The notes: generated by a model not told the origin, from the sequence alone. Counted from the first letter of the stretch, positions 42,258 through 51,062 are shown. The stretch: 64,000 bases of DNA from DATJGS01 sp035494735 (GCA_035494735.1 DATJGS010000035.1:1-64000), one strand, 5' to 3'. Translations and numbers: made by a program.

Positions 42258-43244
42258 ATGTCGACCGACCCGAGGGACCGAGGACACTACGGGCGTGCGC
42301 GCCGCGTGTGCGCCTCGGCCATCGTCACGTTGGCCCTGCTCGTCGGCGCGAGCGTCGAGGCCGTCGCGGACCCCGTCGCCGCCAGCGCGCCCAGGCTGGG
42401 AGGCTACGTCCAGGTGCGCGAGACCGTCGTGCGCCCGACCGGGCTCAGCGCGTCGCTGAATCGCGCGCGGCTGTCGGGCGACGGCGTGCTGCCGCAGCAC
42501 TTCTCGTACCGGGTGCTCGTCGAATACGAATCGGGAGGCGCCGCGCGCACCGCGGCCACGGTCGCATTGCGCGACGCGTACATCCGCTGGTCGCTCGCGC
42601 CCTGCGCCGTGAACGCGGGCCAGTTCAAGACGCCGTTCAGCCGCGAGTACACCTCGTCCATCACGGTGATCGAGACCGCGGATCGCTCGACGGTCGTCGA
42701 CACGCTCGCGCCCAAACGCGACGTCGGCATCATGGTCGAGTTCGTGAAGCCGCTGGCCGGGGTGTGGCTCGGCGTCTTCAACGGCGAAGGGCAGAACTCG
42801 GTCGTGAACCGCGACTCGACGGTGCTCGTGGTCGGCCGCGCCAGCGTGCGGCCGATCTCTCAGATCACGCTGGCCGGCAGCGTCGCGTCGTACGGCCCGG
42901 ACAGCACGCGCTGGGGCGCGGACGCGTCGCTCGAACAATCCGGCTTCGTGCTGCGCGGCGAATGGCTGACGCAGCACAAGCGCGACCGCGCGCGCGACGA
43001 CGCCGGCTGGTTCGTGCTGGCCGGCTACCGGATCGTACCGTGGCTGCAGGTGATCGCGCGCCAGGAGGACTTCCAGAGGCCGGGCATCGGCGTGACTCGG
43101 CGGATCAGCGCGACGACGGGAGGCCTCAACATCGACCTGCCGGGCGGGCGCACGCGCGGCATCATCGACTTCGTGTCGCGCCAGGCCGGATTCCCGCGGG
43201 TGCGCACGAACTCCCTGGTCGCCCAGCTCCAGGTCAAGTTCTGA
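42258..43244 (+). CDS. Phosphate-selective porin (OprO/OprP)-like outer-membrane protein
   Basis: 328 residues. Signal peptide about 1-38. The barrel pattern LNRARLSGDGVLPQHFSYRVLVEYESG, VALRDAYIRWSL..VNAGQFKTPFSREY, DVGIMVEFVKPLAGVWLGVFNGEGQN is typical of the anion-porin family; QVIARQEDF and a final Phe (LVAQLQVKF) also fit. Divergent from the molybdate regulator, so an outer-membrane route for oxyanions such as molybdate is plausible but unproven. Confidence 0.82.
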   Translation: MSTDPRDRGHYGRARRVCASAIVTLALLVGASVEAVADPVAASAPRLGGYVQVRETVVRPTGLSASLNRARLSGDGVLPQHFSYRVLVEYESGGAARTAATVALRDAYIRWSLAPCAVNAGQFKTPFSREYTSSITVIETADRSTVVDTLAPKRDVGIMVEFVKPLAGVWLGVFNGEGQNSVVNRDSTVLVVGRASVRPISQITLAGSVASYGPDSTRWGADASLEQSGFVLRGEWLTQHKRDRARDDAGWFVLAGYRIVPWLQVIARQEDFQRPGIGVTRRISATTGGLNIDLPGGRTRGIIDFVSRQAGFPRVRTNSLVAQLQVKF

Positions 43245-43262
43245 CGGGCGGCGGGCCGCGCG

Positions 43263-43925
43263 CTACTTCGTGCGACCCGGGATCACGCGCTGCCGCGACA
43301 GCTCGGGCAGCAGGCGGCGCGTGATCTCGCGGTTCACCTGGGCGCTCGACGTGGGATCCATCACTTCGCTCGTGCCGGTCCACACCATGTGTCCGCCCGC
43401 GAGCGTGCTCCACACGTCGGTCTGATGGCGCACCACGCGGCTGGTTTCCACCGTGCCCGGCGTGTGCACGGATTCGTAGTACGTCTGGTACATCCCGGTC
43501 CACGGATTGCGCACGGTCACCGGCTGCAGTGCGGTGTAGCCCGGCGTGTAGGTCTTGGCGGTCTGGTCGTCGAGCCGGTGCGTGACGAGAATGCCGTCGT
43601 AGCCGGTGTCGCGGACCGCCGCGATCACCTGCTGGGTGTCGGGCACCGCGGTCGGGAACAGGCGATAGGACGGCGTCGCACGGACGCCGTAGCGCGTGAG
43701 CGCGAGGCAGGTGCCGTCCTCCCAGATGCGGCGCAGCGCGACGTCGTTCTTCATGGCCACGACGAGCACGTTCGTCATGGGCTGCTTCGGCAGGTCGGGA
43801 TCCTTCCACAGATTGACCATCCCCACCGAGGACGCGCACGCCGAGAGCCCGAACGCGATCAGGAGTGCGGGAATCAGGCGCGCGCGGCGCGGAGTCGCGG
43901 CGGACGAGCGAACCGTCGGCATCAT
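43263..43925 (-). CDS. Putative lipoprotein, function unknown
   Basis: 220 residues. Lipobox GLSAC (Cys about 30). The mature part has a mixed alpha/beta layout (MTNVLVVAMKNDVALRRIWEDGTCLALTRYGV; VIAAVRDTGYDGILVTHRL) resembling secreted lipoproteins of the DUF4136 type, but I cannot place it firmly. Convergent with the porin gene, 18 bp apart. Start ATG 43925; an ATG one codon later is equally possible. Confidence 0.7.
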   Translation of the reverse strand: MMPTVRSSAATPRRARLIPALLIAFGLSACASSVGMVNLWKDPDLPKQPMTNVLVVAMKNDVALRRIWEDGTCLALTRYGVRATPSYRLFPTAVPDTQQVIAAVRDTGYDGILVTHRLDDQTAKTYTPGYTALQPVTVRNPWTGMYQTYYESVHTPGTVETSRVVRHQTDVWSTLAGGHMVWTGTSEVMDPTSSAQVNREITRRLLPELSRQRVIPGRTK

Positions 43926-44107
43926 GAGCGTCTCCCGGTGGAGGACGGAGCGGCCGCGCCCCTTGGGCCGATGGCGCGGCCGGCATCTTCAGGGGAGCGG
44001 CCCGCCGGCGCAAGGGGAACGCATCTTCCCGGCGGGCGCGCCGAGCCGCTATGCTGCGTGCCGGTTCCATCTCGAGTGACGCGTGAACCCGAAGGGGAGG
44101 TCGCTTC

Positions 44108-44896
44108 ATGTCTCGGATCGTCCTGGGATCCATGCTGGGAATCGTCGCCGTACTCGTCCTGGCCGCGCCGCCCGTCGAGGCCGAGTCGGCACGGCTGCAC
44201 GGCACGGCCACGTATCGCGAGCGCATCGCGCTGCCCGCCGACGCCGTATTCGAGGCGGTATTGCTCGACGTGTCCCGGGCCGCGGCGCCGGCCATCGAAC
44301 TCGGACGGGCGCGCGTCGAGAATCCCGGCTTTCCGCCGTTCCGTTTCGAGATCGTGTACGACGCCGCGCGCATCGAGCCGAGGCACGTGTACGTCGTGCG
44401 CGCGACGATACGCGCCGCCGGGCGCGTGATCTTCGCCACCGACCGCGCGTATCCCGTGCTGTCGGACGGATCGCAATCCAGGCTCGAGATGCTGCTCGTC
44501 CGTGAATCGGCCGCGGAGCGCGCGCCACGCCGTCCGGCGCATGGCGTCGTCTTCGCGCTCGAAGGCACGCGCTGGAAGCTGGTGCAGGTGGGCGGGCGTG
44601 ATGTCGTCGTCCGCGGCCGTGGGCGCGAGCCGTTCCTGGTGCTCGAGGCGCGCCCGCGTCACGCGAGCGGATCGGGCGGATGCAACCGGTTCACCGGCAC
44701 GTACGACAGCGGTCCGCGCACGCTGCGCTTCGGACCGCTCGTCGTGACGCGCATGGCGTGCGACGGCATGCGGACCGAGCAGGCGTATCTCAGGGCCCTG
44801 GCCGCGACGCGGCGCTGGCGCATCGAGGGGGCTGCGCTCGTGCTGATGGACGGGCAGAATCGCGTGCTCGCGCGCTTCGAGGCCCGCGGCCTCTGA
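44108..44896 (+). CDS. YbaY-like plus META/HslJ two-domain envelope protein
   Basis: 262 residues. Signal peptide about 1-25. Residues about 28-135 follow the YbaY/type III secretion pilotin-like fold (HGTATYRERIALPADAVFEAVLLDVSRA). Residues about 150-262 are a META/HslJ domain (LEGTRWKLVQVGG, SGSGGCNRFTGTY, TRMACDGMRTEQAYLRAL). The two domains are usually found in separate or fused lipoproteins linked to stress or motility; precise function is unknown. Its TGA overlaps a CTG that probably starts the next gene. Confidence 0.82.
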   Translation: MSRIVLGSMLGIVAVLVLAAPPVEAESARLHGTATYRERIALPADAVFEAVLLDVSRAAAPAIELGRARVENPGFPPFRFEIVYDAARIEPRHVYVVRATIRAAGRVIFATDRAYPVLSDGSQSRLEMLLVRESAAERAPRRPAHGVVFALEGTRWKLVQVGGRDVVVRGRGREPFLVLEARPRHASGSGGCNRFTGTYDSGPRTLRFGPLVVTRMACDGMRTEQAYLRALAATRRWRIEGAALVLMDGQNRVLARFEARGL

Positions 44897-47031
44897 ACCC
44901 GACCGGCGCCGCGCGTGAGGCCGGCGGCGGCGCGCGGCGGCCGCTCCCGCCGCTGCTCGCGATCCTGCCGGTCGTGCTGGCGGCGACGCTGTGGGTGCAC
45001 GCGCCGGTGCTCGAGGCGCAGGCCCTCGGCTTCGACGACGCCGCGTTCCTCACGGACAACGCGCTCGTGCGCCATCCGAGCCTGGGGTCCGTGGGCCGTT
45101 TCTTCGGAGAAGTGCTGGCGCCTTCAACGGTGCGCGGGTACTACCTGCCGCTCAGCATGACGTCGCTCATGCTGGACGTCGCGGCCGGCGGCACGCCGTC
45201 CGACCTGCGCGCGTTCCATCGCACGAACCTTGCGCTGCACGCCGTGTGCGCGATGCTGCTGGCCTGGCTCGTCTACGAACTGTTCGGCGCCGCGCTCCCC
45301 GCGCTCATCGCGGCCCTGCTGTTCGCGCTCCACCCGCTGAGCGTCGAGCCGGTCGCGTGGATCGGCGAGCGCAAGACCCTGCTCGCGTCGGCGCTGGCGT
45401 TCGCGAGCGTCCTCGCGTACGTGCGCGCCGTGCGCGGCGGCTCGCGCGCCGCGCGCACCGCGTCGATCGGCGCGTTCGCGCTCGCGCTGCTCGCGAAGCC
45501 GACGGTCGTCATGCTGCCCGTGCTCCTCGCGCTCCTCGACGTGTGGCCGCTGGGCCGTGCGGGCCGTCGTCCCGGGCGCGACCAGTGGCCGTACGTCGCG
45601 CTCGCGCTCGCGTCGTCGGCGCTCACCCTGATCTCGCATCAGCGCACCGCGGGTCTCGACCGCGTGACCGGCGCCGAGGCGCTCGCCTGGCCCCTGCACG
45701 TCGCGACGATCCTGGCGCTGTACGCGACGAAGCTGCTGCATCCGATCGATCTCTCGAGCGCGTACGCGCTGCCGCACCCGCTCGCGCTGTCGAATCCGTC
45801 CGTCGCGCTGTCGGTGGGTTTCGTCGTCGTGGCCGGCGTCGCGCTCGCGCTGTCGGCGCGGCGCGGTCCGGCGCTGATCGTCCCGATCGCGTGCTTCGTG
45901 GTCGCGCTCGCCCCGACGCTCGGCGCGTTCCGCTACAGCTGGGTCGGCGCGTCCGACAAGTACGTGTACTTCCCGGCGCTCGGTCTGGTGATCGGCATCG
46001 GCGCCGGGCTGGCCGCGCTCGCGCGATCGCCACGCACGTCGCGGGTGGCGAGGGTCGCGGTGCCCGTCGGTTGCGCTGTGCTGCTCGCGCTCGAAGCCCG
46101 CGCGACACGCGCCGCGATCGCGCCGTGGCGCGACTCGCTGACGCTGTTCCGCCACATGGAGGGAATCGCGCCCGACTCGCCCGCCGTCCAGAACCAGCTG
46201 GGCGTGCTGCTCGAGCGCGGTGGTGACTCCAACGAAGGCTTCCGCCACCTGGCGCGCGCGGTGCGTCTCGAGCCGCGCTTCGGCGAAGCGCGCTACAACC
46301 TGGGCACAGCGTGGGCGGCGCGCGGCCGCTGGCCGGAGGCGATCGGCGAGCTGCGCGAGGCGGCGCGACGGATGCCGGACGACGCGGACGTCGCGCTGAA
46401 CCTCGGCCTCGCGCTGGCGTATGGCGGGCGCGTGGACGAAGCCGGCGACTGGTTCGCGCGCGCGGTCGCGATCGATCCCGGGCGCGCCGACGCGTGGGAC
46501 CAGCTGGGTCGCGTCCGCATGGCGACGGGGCGGGAGAGCGCCGCGACCGCGGCGTTCGCGAACGCCGTCCGGCTGGCGCCCGAAGGGAGCGACTACCGGT
46601 TCCATGCGGGGATGGCGTGGATGGCGGTCGGCGACGAGCGCGCCGCCGCCGTCGACCTGCGCGCCGCGGCGCGTCTGGCGCCGGCCGCGCCGGCGTTGCT
46701 GAACGCGCTCGCCTGGCTGCTGGCCACGAGCCCGGATTCCGCGGTCCGCGATTCCACGGAGGCGCTGCGCGCTTCGGCGCGGGCCGTCGCGTTGACCGAG
46801 GGGAGGGACCCGGTTCTGCTGGACACGCGCGCGGCGGCGCTGGCTTCGGCCGGGCGCTACATGGAAGCCGAGGCGGACGCGCGTCGCGCGATCGCCCGCG
46901 TCGCGGGAACCCCGGCCGACTCCCTGGCGCGCGAATTCGCAATGCGGCGCGCGCTGTACGCGAGCCGCCGACCGTACCGTCGCGCGCCGGGCGCGACGGC
47001 GCCCCGGGCGCCGCGCGCGGACTCGCGGTAG
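44893..47031 (+). CDS. TMTC-like polytopic membrane protein with C-terminal TPR repeats
   Basis: 712 residues from CTG 44893, which overlaps the upstream stop (CTGA) with GAGG 10 nt before. No ATG/GTG/TTG start fits without deleting the first membrane helix. About ten helices (23-410) include the GT-C-like features FDDAAFLTDN (acidic pair in the first loop), RGYYLPLSM, FHRTNLALHAV and LHPLSVEPVAWIGERK, as in eukaryotic TMTC O-mannosyltransferases and bacterial relatives. Four to six TPRs follow (about 430-640). Donor and acceptor are unknown; enzymatic activity is inferred only. Confidence 0.83.
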   Translation: MNPTGAAREAGGGARRPLPPLLAILPVVLAATLWVHAPVLEAQALGFDDAAFLTDNALVRHPSLGSVGRFFGEVLAPSTVRGYYLPLSMTSLMLDVAAGGTPSDLRAFHRTNLALHAVCAMLLAWLVYELFGAALPALIAALLFALHPLSVEPVAWIGERKTLLASALAFASVLAYVRAVRGGSRAARTASIGAFALALLAKPTVVMLPVLLALLDVWPLGRAGRRPGRDQWPYVALALASSALTLISHQRTAGLDRVTGAEALAWPLHVATILALYATKLLHPIDLSSAYALPHPLALSNPSVALSVGFVVVAGVALALSARRGPALIVPIACFVVALAPTLGAFRYSWVGASDKYVYFPALGLVIGIGAGLAALARSPRTSRVARVAVPVGCAVLLALEARATRAAIAPWRDSLTLFRHMEGIAPDSPAVQNQLGVLLERGGDSNEGFRHLARAVRLEPRFGEARYNLGTAWAARGRWPEAIGELREAARRMPDDADVALNLGLALAYGGRVDEAGDWFARAVAIDPGRADAWDQLGRVRMATGRESAATAAFANAVRLAPEGSDYRFHAGMAWMAVGDERAAAVDLRAAARLAPAAPALLNALAWLLATSPDSAVRDSTEALRASARAVALTEGRDPVLLDTRAAALASAGRYMEAEADARRAIARVAGTPADSLAREFAMRRALYASRRPYRRAPGATAPRAPRADSR

Positions 47032-47423
47032 CGGGCGCGCACGGACGTCCCTGACGATCTCGTGATACGCCTGGCGGCGTCATGAGACCGCGACCGTCTC
47101 GCCGACGTCCGCGCTCGACAGGACGGACTCGACGGGCGCGGCGGGTTTCTGCAAGTGTGCCGCCCGTGACGCGCCTCTCTGGCAACGTTCCGCTCTCCTC
47201 GCGCTATTCCTCCGGCTTCGGCTGAAGCGCCACCCTCTAGGGGTGGCGGGTTCCACCCTGCGCCAGAAGTCCCGCGACCCTTTCTTCTCCAAGGTCCGCG
47301 ACGCGGGACTCCTCCCTTCGAAGATTCCCGAGCCTGAACGCTCCGCACGTCGTCGGTGCGGCGCACCGCCGCGCGTCCAGACGCGCGCCGGCCGGCCACG
47401 ACCCATCCGCGAGGATCCGCTCC
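47032..47423. other. Intergenic leader region with strong secondary structure
   Basis: 392 bp with no convincing gene. The 3' half holds overlapping hairpins and would form the 5' leader of the five-gene operon that starts at 47424. See the ncRNA entry for its structured core. The 5' half (47032-47225) shows nothing notable. Short ORFs on both strands here look like chance. Confidence 0.5.
47229..47361 (+). ncRNA. Candidate structured leader RNA (riboswitch-like or attenuator)
   Basis: Four helices can be drawn. GCCACCC (47229-47235) pairs with GGGTGGC (47241-47247). The same GGGTGG (47241-47246) can instead pair with CCACCC (47253-47258), so the two are mutually exclusive. AGTCCCGCG (47268-47276) pairs with CGCGGGACT (47302-47310). 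CCGCAC (47343-47348) pairs with GTGCGG (47356-47361). I could not match it to a known riboswitch class. The ATG of the first operon gene is 63 nt downstream. Confidence 0.4.
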
Positions 47424-48590
47424 ATGCATCCCTATCGCCCCACCGATGCTTCCGCCCCGATTCTGGCCCAGGCCACGGAGCTGGCGCGTGACGTGCTCGC
47501 GCGTCACGCCGCCGCCGTCGACCTGAGCGCGCGCTTCCCCGAAGAAGGCCTGGCCGCGCTCGGCGCGCGCGGGTTGCTCGGCCTGTGCGTGGCCCGCGAG
47601 CAGGGCGGACGCGGCGAAGGCATGCGCACGTTCGCCGCCGTCGTCGAGGAGCTGGCGACCGGCTGCGCGTCGACGTCGATGATCTACGTCATGCACGTGG
47701 CGGCGGCGCAGGCGATCGCCTCGGGCGCGACGCTGGGCGGGCGCAACGCGCTGCTCGGCAGCATCGCGTCGGGGAAGCATCTGACGACGCTCGCGTTCTC
47801 GGAGCGCGGTTCGCGCTCGCAGTTCTGGGCGCCGGTTTCACGCCTCGTCGAATCCAACGGCTCGTTCCGCACGCGCGCCGAGAAGTCGTGGGTGACGTCC
47901 GCGGGGCACGCCGATTCGTACGTTTCGAGCGCGCTCGCCCCGGGCGCGACGTCGCCGCTCGAGTCGACCGTGTACGTCGTGCGCCGCGCGGCGCCCGGTG
48001 TGGAGGTGCGCGGCGCGTTCGACGGGCTGGGCCTGCGCGGCAACGAGTCGTCTTCGGTGACGTTGGCGGACGTGGCGGTGGGGAAGGACGACTTCATCAG
48101 TCCGCCGGGCGAGGGCGCGGCCACGATGTTGAACGTCGTGCTGCCCTGGTTCAGCGTGGGCACGGCCGCGATGGCGAACGGCCTCGCACGCGCGGCGCTG
48201 GCGACGACGATCGCTCATGTCTCGGGCGCCACGTTCGAGCACACCGGCACGCAGCTGCGCGACCTGCCGACCCTGCGCGCCCGCGTCGCGGAGATGGCGG
48301 TGCGCACGGAGCAGTCGCGCGCGCTGCTCGGGCACACGCTCGATCACCTGGAATCGGGCTCGGCGGCCGCGCCGCTGTTCGTGTTGCAGGCGCGGCTCGC
48401 GGCGCTGCAAGCGGCGTGGGACGTGACCGATCTCGCGATGAAGGCGTGCGGCGGCGCCGCGTTCTCGAAGCACCTGGGCCTCGAACGCGTGTTCCGCGAC
48501 GCGCGGGCCGGCTGGGTCATGGCGCCGACCGTCGATCACCTGCTCGAGTTCTCGGGACGCGCGCTCACCGGGCTGCCCCTGTTCGCATGA
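47424..48590 (+). CDS. Acyl-CoA dehydrogenase-family flavoprotein
   Basis: 388 residues. The three-domain acyl-CoA dehydrogenase fold is visible: N-terminal helices (ARFPEEGLAALGARGLLGLCVAREQGGRG), middle beta domain (LTTLAFSERGSRSQFWAPV, KSWVTSAGHADSYV), and C-terminal helices (LQAAWDVTDLAMKACGGAAFSKHLGLERVFRDARAGWVMAPT). No clear catalytic Glu was seen, and the end is like the DszC/SfnB flavin-monooxygenase branch. True substrate is unknown. Its stop overlaps the OsmC start (ATGA), and it leads a five-gene operon. Confidence 0.85.
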   Translation: MHPYRPTDASAPILAQATELARDVLARHAAAVDLSARFPEEGLAALGARGLLGLCVAREQGGRGEGMRTFAAVVEELATGCASTSMIYVMHVAAAQAIASGATLGGRNALLGSIASGKHLTTLAFSERGSRSQFWAPVSRLVESNGSFRTRAEKSWVTSAGHADSYVSSALAPGATSPLESTVYVVRRAAPGVEVRGAFDGLGLRGNESSSVTLADVAVGKDDFISPPGEGAATMLNVVLPWFSVGTAAMANGLARAALATTIAHVSGATFEHTGTQLRDLPTLRARVAEMAVRTEQSRALLGHTLDHLESGSAAAPLFVLQARLAALQAAWDVTDLAMKACGGAAFSKHLGLERVFRDARAGWVMAPTVDHLLEFSGRALTGLPLFA

Positions 48591-49051
48591 CCCGGCCCAG
48601 TCCCACTCCAACCGCCTGCGACATTCGCGCCCAGTCGACCGGCGGCGGGCGCGTCCGCCTGCTCGGGCGCCACGGCACGTTCCAGGCCGAGGGTCAGACC
48701 CCGTTCCAGGCGCCGGGTTCGGCGCCTTCGGCGCTCGAGCTGCTGATCGGCGCGCTGGCCGCGGATCTCCTGGCTGGATTCGTGCGCGAGGTCGGGCGCG
48801 CCGGCGAGACGCTCGACGCGGTCGAGCTGACGCTGTCCGCGGAGCTGGCGCATCCGCTCGTGGTCCTGGGCGTCGTCGGCGAACAGGGGAGCGCCGCGCT
48901 GTCGCGCATCCGCGGATCGCTGTACGTGAGCGGCGAGGGCGCGGAGCCGCGCTGGCGCACGTTGTGGGCGCAGGCGCTGGCGCGCGCCCCGGTCCACGCC
49001 ACATTGGCGCGCGCCGTCGCGATCGATCTCGAACTGAAGTTCGTCCTCTAG
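48587..49051 (+). CDS. OsmC/Ohr-family protein lacking the peroxidatic cysteines
   Basis: 154 residues. The OsmC fold is recognisable (GSAPSALELLIGALAADLL and the RAPVHATLARAVAIDLEL end). In active OsmC/Ohr peroxidases both segments carry a Cys (GAC.. and CPV..); here both are Ala (GALAAD, APVHAT). The only Cys, at position 11, is outside the fold. It probably does not reduce hydroperoxides and may bind a ligand or act structurally. Coupled to the flavoprotein gene by ATGA. Confidence 0.8.
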   Translation: MTRPSPTPTACDIRAQSTGGGRVRLLGRHGTFQAEGQTPFQAPGSAPSALELLIGALAADLLAGFVREVGRAGETLDAVELTLSAELAHPLVVLGVVGEQGSAALSRIRGSLYVSGEGAEPRWRTLWAQALARAPVHATLARAVAIDLELKFVL

Positions 49052-49068
49052 ACAGAGGGAGTCCCCGC

Positions 49069-49890
49069 ATGCGTCCCACGCTCGTCGGCGCCGTCCTCTA
49101 CGACCCCAAGGTCGCGGTCATCTGGGACGTCATCGCCCGTTACTTCGTCGCGAACGGCTGCCGGATGGATTGCGTCTTCTACACGAACTACGAACTGCAG
49201 GTGGAGGCCCTCGTCGCCGACCACATCGACATCGCCTGGAACTCGCCGCTGGCCTGGGTCGACGCGCAGCGCCGCACCGGGGGCGGTTGCCGGGCCGTCG
49301 CGATGCGCGACACCGATCGTGACCGGCGCACGCATCTGCTCGTCGCCGCGGACGGGCCGGTGCGCGCGACGGCCGATCTGCACGGGAAGTCGGTGGCGTT
49401 CGGGGCCGCGGATTCGCCGCAGGCCACGCTGCTGCCGCAGCTCCATCTGATCCGCGCCGGCCTGACGCCGGGACAGGACTTCGCGGTGCGGCGCCACGAC
49501 GTGCTCGTCGGCAAGCACGGCGATCACGTGGGCGGCGAGCGCGACGCGCTCGAATCGATGCTGAAGGGCGAGAGCGCGGCCGCCGCCGTGCTCGACCTCA
49601 ACTGGGATCTGTGGAGCCGTGACGGCACGTGCGACCCCGATCGCGTCCGCGTGCTGACGACGACGCCGGCGTTCGATCACTGCAACTTCACGGTGACGAC
49701 GGCGAGCGACCGGCGCGCCATCGACGCCTGGACGCGCGTGCTGCTGGCCATGGACTACGCGAATCCCGACCACCGCGAAATGATGGACCTGGAGGGCCTG
49801 AAGGCCTGGCTGCCGGGGCGCACGAGCGGCTACGCCGACCTGACGTCGGCCACCGAGACGCTGCACTACTTCGAGACCGTGCGGGCATGA
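49069..49890 (+). CDS. PhnD-like periplasmic-binding-protein fold, without signal peptide
   Basis: 273 residues. The sequence follows the phosphonate/phosphite receptor PhnD (VAVIWDVIARYFVANGC, VEALVADHIDIAWNSPLAWVDAQ, LHGKSVAFGAADSPQATLLPQ, AAAVLDLNWDLW). The N-terminus (MRPTLVGAVLYDPK) goes straight into the first strand, so there is no secretion signal or lipobox, and no permease or ATPase lies nearby. It is therefore probably cytosolic, either an enzyme with the fold or a ligand sensor. Coupled to the MetE-like gene by ATGA. Confidence 0.78.
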   Translation: MRPTLVGAVLYDPKVAVIWDVIARYFVANGCRMDCVFYTNYELQVEALVADHIDIAWNSPLAWVDAQRRTGGGCRAVAMRDTDRDRRTHLLVAADGPVRATADLHGKSVAFGAADSPQATLLPQLHLIRAGLTPGQDFAVRRHDVLVGKHGDHVGGERDALESMLKGESAAAAVLDLNWDLWSRDGTCDPDRVRVLTTTPAFDHCNFTVTTASDRRAIDAWTRVLLAMDYANPDHREMMDLEGLKAWLPGRTSGYADLTSATETLHYFETVRA

Positions 49891-51062
49891 AGGCGCTGCC
49901 GCGTTTTCCGGTGACGACGGTGGGAAGCTGGCCACGTCCTCGCGAGCTGCTGCGCGCCCTGCGCGCGCGCCAGCGCGGCGAGGCGTCGGCCGCCGAGTTC
50001 CGGCGCGTCGCCGACGACGCCGTGCGCACGGCGCTGCGCGCCCAGGAAGAGGCCGGCGTCGACCTGGTGACGGACGGCGAGCAGCGACGCGACAACTTCT
50101 ACTCGTTCGTGGCCGACAAGTTCGACGGCGTGCGTCTGATGACGCTGGCCGAGATGCTCGACCTGGTCGAGGACCAGGAGGGCTTCCGCGAACTGCTCGC
50201 GTCGCTGGACGTGCCGGCGTACGCGCTGCGCAATCCCACGTGCGTCGGCGCCGTCGCGCCGCGCGAGCCGCTCGTGGCGGACGACCTGGCGTTCCTGCGC
50301 GCGCACACGGATCGGCCGATCAAGGTCACGCTGCCCGGCCCGTACCTGCTGACGCGCGCGATGTGGGTGCCGGAGGCGAGCCGTGCCGCGTACCCGAACA
50401 AGGAGGCGCTCGGGGAGCGCGTGGTCGCGATCCTGTCCGAGGAAGTCGAACGCCTGGCCCGCGACGGCGCGGACTTCATCCAGCTCGACGAGCCGGTGCT
50501 GACGGAGCTGGTGTTCGCGCAGGGACGCACGCGCACGTTCATGTGCGCGGCGCTGGCCTCGCGCCAGGACCCGGCCGAGGAGCTGGCGTTCGCGGTCGGC
50601 CTGGTGAACCGCGTGCTGGCCGCGGCAGGAAGCACGCGCACCGGACTGCACGTGTGCCGCGGCAACTGGAGCCGCGACGAGGGCACGCTGTTGTCCGGCA
50701 GCTACGCGCCGCTGCTGCCGTGGTTCGCGAAGATCGACGTGCGCCAGCTCGTGCTCGAGTACGCGACGCCGCGCGCGGGGGACATCGTGGGGACGGGGCA
50801 GAAGGAACTCGGGCTCGGTGTCGTCAACCCGCGCGTCGATCGGGTCGAGAGCCCGGACGAGATCGTCGCGCGCGTGCGCGAGGCGTTGCGCGTGGTGCCG
50901 GCGGAGCGCATCTTCCTGAATCCCGACTGCGGCTTCGGCACGTTCGCGGCGCGCCCGATGAACTCCGCGGAAGTCGCGACGCGCAAACTGCGCGCGCTGA
51001 GCGAGGCTGCGGCCCGCCTGCGCGACGACGTCGGGGTGGGCCACGAAGGAGGGACACGATGA
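49887..51062 (+). CDS. Core MetE-like cobalamin-independent methionine synthase C-terminal domain protein
   Basis: 391 residues, about half of full MetE, with only the catalytic barrel. FPVTTVGSWPRP opens the domain; DLVTDGEQRRDNFYSFV, IQLDEPVLTEL, GLHVCRGNWSR (zinc His and Cys) and NPDCGFGTF (second zinc Cys) are in order. Core-MetE enzymes and epoxyalkane:CoM transferases share this plan; the acceptor thiol and methyl donor cannot be read from sequence. No full-length metE is seen in the window. Coupled at both ends (ATGA). Confidence 0.88.
   Translation: MKALPRFPVTTVGSWPRPRELLRALRARQRGEASAAEFRRVADDAVRTALRAQEEAGVDLVTDGEQRRDNFYSFVADKFDGVRLMTLAEMLDLVEDQEGFRELLASLDVPAYALRNPTCVGAVAPREPLVADDLAFLRAHTDRPIKVTLPGPYLLTRAMWVPEASRAAYPNKEALGERVVAILSEEVERLARDGADFIQLDEPVLTELVFAQGRTRTFMCAALASRQDPAEELAFAVGLVNRVLAAAGSTRTGLHVCRGNWSRDEGTLLSGSYAPLLPWFAKIDVRQLVLEYATPRAGDIVGTGQKELGLGVVNPRVDRVESPDEIVARVREALRVVPAERIFLNPDCGFGTFAARPMNSAEVATRKLRALSEAAARLRDDVGVGHEGGTR

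Noticed and set aside
47032..47423. A small protein on either strand, or a SAM, cobalamin or TPP riboswitch in the leader
   Set aside because: The ORFs lack plausible composition, and none of the conserved sequence boxes of those riboswitch classes was found. It is kept only as an unclassified structured leader.
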